The position numbers were made by a program, and so were the translations under genes. DNA of 64,000 bases from Pseudarthrobacter chlorophenolicus (GTDB lineage: Bacteria; Actinomycetota; Actinomycetes; Actinomycetales; Micrococcaceae), in assembly GCF_000962805.1 (NCBI RefSeq), contig NZ_JZTW01000009.1:1-64000 (forward strand), read 5' to 3'. Below, one piece after another: positions 59,681-64,000 of this stretch; position 1 is the first letter of the stretch, and the number at the start of each line of letters is the position of its first letter. The notes beneath the pieces are model-generated. The model saw only the letters and a list, made by a program, of their open reading frames with translations. It made no database searches and was not told the DNA's origin.

Positions 59681-61667
59681 AGCCGGCGGCGGTGAGGAAG
59701 GCCTTCAGCAGCGGGCCCGAGGTGGTGGCGCCCAGGCCGCCGTCCTCCACGAAGACTGCCACGGCGAGGTCGCCGTGGGTGGCCACAATCCAGGCGTGGG
59801 TCTTGGGCGGGTTTTCGTTGCCGAATTCCGCGGTTCCGGTTTTGGCTCCCACGGGTTGGCCGGGGACGCTGGACAGGAACCCGGCGTGGCCGGAGGTCAC
59901 CACGGCGCGCATCATGTCAGCGAGGGAGGCTGCCTCCGCGGCGGTGATCGGTTTGTCCGACGCGGTTGACGGGGCTTCGGCACTTGCCGTCGCGGAGGGT
60001 TGCGCGGACGGTGCAGCGGATCCGCTGGCCGTCCCGGCGGCGGCAGCACCGCCGTCGGGATTGAGGACAAGCTGGGGCGAAACCGGCGCACCCTTGGCCA
60101 CTGCGCCGGCCATCATCGCGGCGGCCAGCGGAGAGAGCAACACCTTGCCCTGGCCGATCATGGAAGCGGCGTGCTCCGTTCCGGCGGCGGCCGCGGGCAC
60201 CGAGCCCAGGAAGGCGTCGGCGCCCAGGGACGGCGCTTCAACGGCCAGTCCCATGGCGAGTGCCGCTGCCTCCAGTTGGCCCTGGGACACCGAATCCCGG
60301 GCGGCGATGAACGCCGTGTTGCAGGAATGCGCGAAGGCATCCCGGAGCGTCACCGAGCCGAGCGAGCCTTCGGGGTAGCCCTCGGCATTCTTGAACGTGC
60401 GCCCGTCGACGTTCAGCGTGGGGGTGCACTGCACCTTTGAGTCCGGTGTCAGCCCGTTGCGGAACATGGCGAGCGAATCAACCATCTTGAACGTCGAGCC
60501 GGGCGCGTACTGCCCCAGCATGGCCGTGTTGTAGCCGTTGCTGCCCGGACCGGAGGCTGCGGCGAGGACGGCGCCGGTGGATGGACGGAGTGCCACGATC
60601 GCCGAGGCCGGCTTCACGTCCTGGAGGGTGGTCTCGGCCAGGGTCTGCAGGCGCGGATCCAGGGTGGTCTTGAGCGGAGTGCCCGGCTGGGGCGCGATTT
60701 CGAAGAGGACGCGGCGCGGGTCCGTGGCCGCGGACTGGATCTGTTCACGGGTCAGGTCAGCGCGCTGGGCGCGGATCACGACGGCGTCAGTTCCCCTGAG
60801 CTGCTCGTCGTACTGCTGCTGCAGGCCGCCGACGCCGGTCGCATCTCCGGCGGTCAGCTTGCCTTCCGAGGCTTCGATCTGTTCCGCCGTGGCCTGGCCG
60901 ACGGACCCGAGCACGGCGCGGGCGAAGGTCCTGTTGGGCGCGAGCGGCACCGAGTCCGGAATGGCGCGGGCACCGGGGATGGCCGCAATCTGTTCGTTGG
61001 TGACTGTGCGGCCTTCTTCGCGCAGGGTGATGGCGGGGACGAACGCTTCCGCGCCCGAGGCCTTGACCTGTTGCGTGTACCCGGCCGGGTCCACTCCCAC
61101 GAGGGCCGCCAGTTTCGCGGCGGAGTCGGCCGGATCTGCGGCGCCCAGTTGCGGCTTGTCGATCCCCACGTTCACCACGGGCCGGTAGGTGACCAACGGG
61201 ACGTCTCCGGCTCCCAGGATGTCGGCGCGCTGGGGCGACCGGGTGCCTTTGGTCAGGATCTCCGAGTCATTGAGGTCCGGCGCCAGGCTGGCAGGGTTCC
61301 AGACCGTCAGCCACTTGTCCCCGGACTTCCGGAAGGCAGCGGACGTGGTGTACTTCCAGTCGCTGTCGGCGATCTTCCAGCTGTAGGTCAAGGGCGCGGA
61401 CGCATTGTCGCCGTCCAGGGTGATTTCTCCCGCCTCCACGGTGGGCTTGGCCGGGTCCAGGGATGCGAAAACGTTCTTCAGCTGCTCGTTGGCTGCCGCA
61501 GTGTCTTTGCCGTCAAAGGCGACACCGCCAACATCGAGTCCGGAAACGGCTGATGCCAGCTGCCGGGCTGCGGCTTCAGCGCCGCCCCGTCCGTCGTCGC
61601 ACGCCACCAGCGACGTTCCGAGAACGAGCGCAGCTACGGCAAGCGAAAGTTTTGTTGATTTCCCCAT
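59679..61667 (-). CDS. Penicillin-binding protein, class B, lipoprotein-type
   Basis: 662 aa. A signal with lipobox LVAC (C23), an NTF2-like MecA_N domain (about residues 30-150), a dimerisation domain, and a transpeptidase domain with STFK (S391), SCN (S448) and KTGT (K609). A Ser/Ala/Pro-rich insertion lies before KTGT. It cross-links peptidoglycan outside the membrane. MecA_N-type class B PBPs can have low beta-lactam affinity. I chose the ATG at 61667; a GATAAT box 6 bp upstream suggests a leaderless mRNA. Confidence 0.93.
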   Translation of the reverse strand: MGKSTKLSLAVAALVLGTSLVACDDGRGGAEAAARQLASAVSGLDVGGVAFDGKDTAAANEQLKNVFASLDPAKPTVEAGEITLDGDNASAPLTYSWKIADSDWKYTTSAAFRKSGDKWLTVWNPASLAPDLNDSEILTKGTRSPQRADILGAGDVPLVTYRPVVNVGIDKPQLGAADPADSAAKLAALVGVDPAGYTQQVKASGAEAFVPAITLREEGRTVTNEQIAAIPGARAIPDSVPLAPNRTFARAVLGSVGQATAEQIEASEGKLTAGDATGVGGLQQQYDEQLRGTDAVVIRAQRADLTREQIQSAATDPRRVLFEIAPQPGTPLKTTLDPRLQTLAETTLQDVKPASAIVALRPSTGAVLAAASGPGSNGYNTAMLGQYAPGSTFKMVDSLAMFRNGLTPDSKVQCTPTLNVDGRTFKNAEGYPEGSLGSVTLRDAFAHSCNTAFIAARDSVSQGQLEAAALAMGLAVEAPSLGADAFLGSVPAAAAGTEHAASMIGQGKVLLSPLAAAMMAGAVAKGAPVSPQLVLNPDGGAAAAGTASGSAAPSAQPSATASAEAPSTASDKPITAAEAASLADMMRAVVTSGHAGFLSSVPGQPVGAKTGTAEFGNENPPKTHAWIVATHGDLAVAVFVEDGGLGATTSGPLLKAFLTAAG

Positions 61668-61673
61668 GGCGCC

Positions 61674-61679
61674 ATTATC
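61674..61679 (-). promoter_or_regulatory. -10 box of the penicillin-binding protein gene
   Basis: GATAAT on the minus strand ends 6 bp before the start codon, and no Shine-Dalgarno is visible, so transcription probably begins at or next to the ATG. The -35 region is weak. Confidence 0.45.
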
Positions 61680-61750
61680 CACCGAGTTGGATGCGCTTTT
61701 CCCACGCCACGGCGACGCCGGACGGGCAGGACGGTGGGACCTCGAGGATC

Positions 61751-63199
61751 CTATGACCCGCCCAGGCCGAGCGTCGGGAGCCCCAGGCCGAACATGTCCC
61801 TGAGGGCATACGTGGCGGCGTGCATCCCGGGCATGCCGGTAACTCCGGGACCGGGAGGCGTGGCGGAGGAGCAGAGGTACACCCCGGGCAGCGGGGTCCG
61901 CCACGGCACGGGTGACACCACCGGCCGCTGGATGAGGCCCCTGAGGTCCATGGTCCCCACGCTGAAATCCCCGCCAATATAGTTCCTGTTGTAGCGGGCG
62001 AGTTCCGCCGCGGTGACGGTGTTGGAGTCCACGATCAGGTCGCGGAATCCGGGAGCGAACCGTTCAAGCTGGGCCGTCACGGACTCGGTCATGTCCTTGG
62101 TGGACCCGGCAGGAACGTGGCAGTAGGTCCACAGCGTGTGCCGTCCTGCGGGTGCTCGGGTGGCGTCGAAGCGTGAGGGCTGTGCCACCAGGACATATGG
62201 GCGGTCCGGGTGCCGTCCCGCGGTCACCTCATTTTCCGAGCGTGCAATTTCCTCGCGTGTCCCGCCCGCGTGCACGGTTCCCGCGTCAGCCAGTCCGGCG
62301 GCCTGCCAGGGAACCGGACCGGACAGGATGAAGTCCACCTTGCAGGAGCCGTTTCCGTAGCGGAAGGATTCCAGCGACGACCGGTAGCGTGGCGGCAGCG
62401 CGTCGCCGGCCATGCCGGCGAACCCGCGCGGGGAAACGTTGAGCAGGGATGCCTGCGCGGGCGGAAGGTCGGCGAGCCGGTCCACCGGGGTGTCCGTGTG
62501 GATGAGCCCGCCGTGGTCCCGGATGTCCTGTGCCAGCGCAGCCGCGATGGCCGCGGAACCGCCCACCGGAATGGGCCATCCGCCCGCGTGGCCCAGTGCT
62601 CCCAGCATCAGGCCCGCGCCGGAGGCCGCCAGTGAGGGTTGGTGGGAGATGGCATGCGCGGCCACTCCACTCAGGAGCGCCGGGGCCTTGTCTTCCCGGA
62701 ACCTAAGGTTCCACAGGTGGGATCCCTGCTCTGCGGTCCGCGCCCCGAAAATCCCGGCGGCCACCGGATTGCTGGGGATCCGCAGCAGCTGGTCCTGGGT
62801 GAAATCCATGATGTCCGCGGTCCGGGCAACCAGCGGCGCCATGAGGTGCCGGTACGCAGCGCCGTCTTTCCCCAGCTCGAACGCCGTCCTGTCCAGTGAC
62901 CGGTATGCCAGGGCGGCCCGGCCGCCGTCCAGCGGTGAAGCGTAGGAGAGTTCAGGAGTGACCAGGTCCACCCGGCGTGCGAGCTCGAAGGCCCGGAAGA
63001 AGGGGGAGGCCAGTGCCATGGGGTGGACAGCCGAACAGACGTCATGGAAGTGGCCCGGCTGCATGAGTTCGGCGGTGCGGGTACCGCCGCCGATTGACCC
63101 GGCAGCCTCGAAGACTTCAACGGACAGGCCCGCGCGCGCCATGATGGCCGCAGCCGCAAGTCCGTTGGGTCCTGCACCGACCACGTTGACATCAGGCAT
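61751..63199 (-). CDS. Phytoene desaturase-like FAD oxidoreductase
   Basis: 482 aa. A dinucleotide-binding N-terminus VNVVGAGPNGLAAAAIMARAG, then EAAGSIGGGTRT, and a C-terminal FAD motif PGVYLCSSATPPGPGVTGMPG, the layout of CrtI/NDP-type proteins. No carotenoid genes are nearby, and this branch is often of unknown function. The ATG at 63199 has GGAAGGA upstream and overlaps the end of the preceding gene by 8 bp, indicating coupling. Confidence 0.88.
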   Translation of the reverse strand: MPDVNVVGAGPNGLAAAAIMARAGLSVEVFEAAGSIGGGTRTAELMQPGHFHDVCSAVHPMALASPFFRAFELARRVDLVTPELSYASPLDGGRAALAYRSLDRTAFELGKDGAAYRHLMAPLVARTADIMDFTQDQLLRIPSNPVAAGIFGARTAEQGSHLWNLRFREDKAPALLSGVAAHAISHQPSLAASGAGLMLGALGHAGGWPIPVGGSAAIAAALAQDIRDHGGLIHTDTPVDRLADLPPAQASLLNVSPRGFAGMAGDALPPRYRSSLESFRYGNGSCKVDFILSGPVPWQAAGLADAGTVHAGGTREEIARSENEVTAGRHPDRPYVLVAQPSRFDATRAPAGRHTLWTYCHVPAGSTKDMTESVTAQLERFAPGFRDLIVDSNTVTAAELARYNRNYIGGDFSVGTMDLRGLIQRPVVSPVPWRTPLPGVYLCSSATPPGPGVTGMPGMHAATYALRDMFGLGLPTLGLGGS

Positions 63200-64000
63200 G
63201 GGTGGATTCCTTCCAGTGCAGCAGCGACCCGGACGTCCGGCGGAAGTCCAGGCGAAGCCGGTCGGATGCGTTGCTGAACGGGCCGCCGTGCGGATCATCA
63301 AGGTTGTGCCGGCGGATGGGGTCGTAGCGGGGATCGTAGATATCCCAGATGACCCGGGCCATAAGGTAGGCCAGCGCAATCATGTGCGCTGCCACCGCCA
63401 GCACGTAGTAGGGCATGTCCAGGTTGTGCTGGGAGGAGCCCGCGCTGGTCACCTGCCCAAGGTACATCCACACCGCGGCCCAGTGCAGGCCCTCGATTCC
63501 CTGCCACACCAGGAAATCCCGCCACTTTGGACGGGCCAGCGCAAGCAGCGGAATGAGCCAGAGCACGAACTGGGGGGAATAGGCCTTCCCCGTCAGGACG
63601 AAGGCAGCCACCAGCAGGAACACCAGCTGGGCCAGGCGCGGCCGGCGCGGAGCAGACAGGGCAACGACAGCGAGCAGGATGCACGCTAGGGCGAACAATC
63701 CGGTGGACAGCAGGTCAGTTGCATCCGGGCTGATGACGGGCCGCTGAAGCTTGGCCGCCACAAGGTTGTAGGCGAACCACGGCGAACCATATCCAGCGTC
63801 CTGGCTGGCGTTAAATTGGAAGTAATAGGCCCAGCCCGCGGGATTAGCTGCTGCGAACGGAAGATTGACCGCTGCCCAGCTGACCGCCGCGGCGGAGGCG
63901 GTGGCGAGCAGCGGCCGGAATTTTCCGGTCCGTACGGCCAATAGGAGGATGGCGGCGGGGAACAGGAGGGCATAGGCGTTGGCCGCTACCGCCAGTCCGG
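63192..64000 (-). CDS. GT87/DUF2029-like membrane glycosyltransferase (partial, 5' end beyond window)
   Basis: The frame stays open to the window edge, with hydrophobic sequence (NAYALLFPAAILLLAV) preceding the visible part, so the gene starts outside. Several helices, the loop FQFNASQDAGYGSPWFAYN, and KAYSPQFVLWLIPLLALARP match polyprenol-phosphate-mannose-dependent mannosyltransferases of actinobacteria. The C-terminal tail (about 60 residues) is hydrophilic. It overlaps the FAD oxidoreductase gene downstream by 8 bp. Confidence 0.82.
   Translation of the reverse strand, partial: GLAVAANAYALLFPAAILLLAVRTGKFRPLLATASAAAVSWAAVNLPFAAANPAGWAYYFQFNASQDAGYGSPWFAYNLVAAKLQRPVISPDATDLLSTGLFALACILLAVVALSAPRRPRLAQLVFLLVAAFVLTGKAYSPQFVLWLIPLLALARPKWRDFLVWQGIEGLHWAAVWMYLGQVTSAGSSQHNLDMPYYVLAVAAHMIALAYLMARVIWDIYDPRYDPIRRHNLDDPHGGPFSNASDRLRLDFRRTSGSLLHWKESTHA

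Overview
The window looks like a chromosomal segment of a high-GC actinobacterium of the family Micrococcaceae, most likely an Arthrobacter, Pseudarthrobacter or Paenarthrobacter relative. This is judged from protein style, GC-rich codon use and gene order; no database search was possible. The rpsF-ssb-rpsR-rplI operon with dnaB and a MATE transporter nearby is a neighbourhood usually found close to the chromosomal origin in actinobacteria.

Layout. 0-2.2 kb: a small acidic protein, then a secreted Pro-rich repeat protein followed by a class F sortase. 2.2-6 kb: a universal stress protein, then a copper block (csoR, copZ, copA) behind two palindromic CsoR-type operators. 6-13 kb: housekeeping and accessory genes (DUF2277, a lone WXG100 protein, an EamA exporter divergent from a CGNR regulator, small membrane proteins, a MATE transporter, DoxX, a double-hotdog thioesterase). 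13-20 kb: dnaB, a gene-free stretch rich in DnaA-box-like motifs, an FMN reductase, a PhzF-like protein, and the ribosomal/SSB operon. 20-24 kb: an amino-acid permease divergent from a large ATPase-type LuxR regulator.

24.5-48.3 kb is the accessory core, a surface polysaccharide locus. Thirteen genes run on the + strand, several overlapping by 1-4 bases. They encode an initiating sugar-phosphate transferase, sugar-nucleotide enzymes (Gfo/Idh oxidoreductase, epimerase/dehydratase, two DegT aminotransferases, a NeuD/PglD-like acetyltransferase), three glycosyltransferases, a Wzx-like flippase, a Wzy/WaaL-like polymerase or ligase, a Wzz-like protein without a kinase domain, and a lipoprotein that may be a glycosidase. 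Two large genes face them on the - strand: a 907-residue protein that appears to fuse three glycosyltransferases, and a 1,838-residue secreted protein built from an N,N-dimethylformamidase-like domain plus alternating DUF4082 and Ig-like modules. Base composition drops visibly from about 30.2 kb to 40 kb, as is common for variable polysaccharide genes. The likely product is a repeat-unit polysaccharide carrying N-acylated amino sugars, exported by a Wzx/Wzy-type route; this is inference.

48.6-64 kb, all on the - strand: an M18 aminopeptidase; a Tat-type lipoprotein intradiol dioxygenase; a four-gene ABC transporter plus two-component operon with three TCAGGG repeats at 11-bp spacing upstream; a PAP2-diacylglycerol kinase fusion; an MFS transporter; an ABC-F protein with a structured leader; a lipoprotein-type penicillin-binding protein; a phytoene-desaturase-like oxidoreductase; and a GT87-like membrane glycosyltransferase cut by the window end.

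The items most worth a second look are the giant modular secreted protein, the triple glycosyltransferase fusion, the DnaA-box cluster beside dnaB, the exported dioxygenase, the helically phased repeats before the ABC/two-component operon, and several unexplained palindromic elements.
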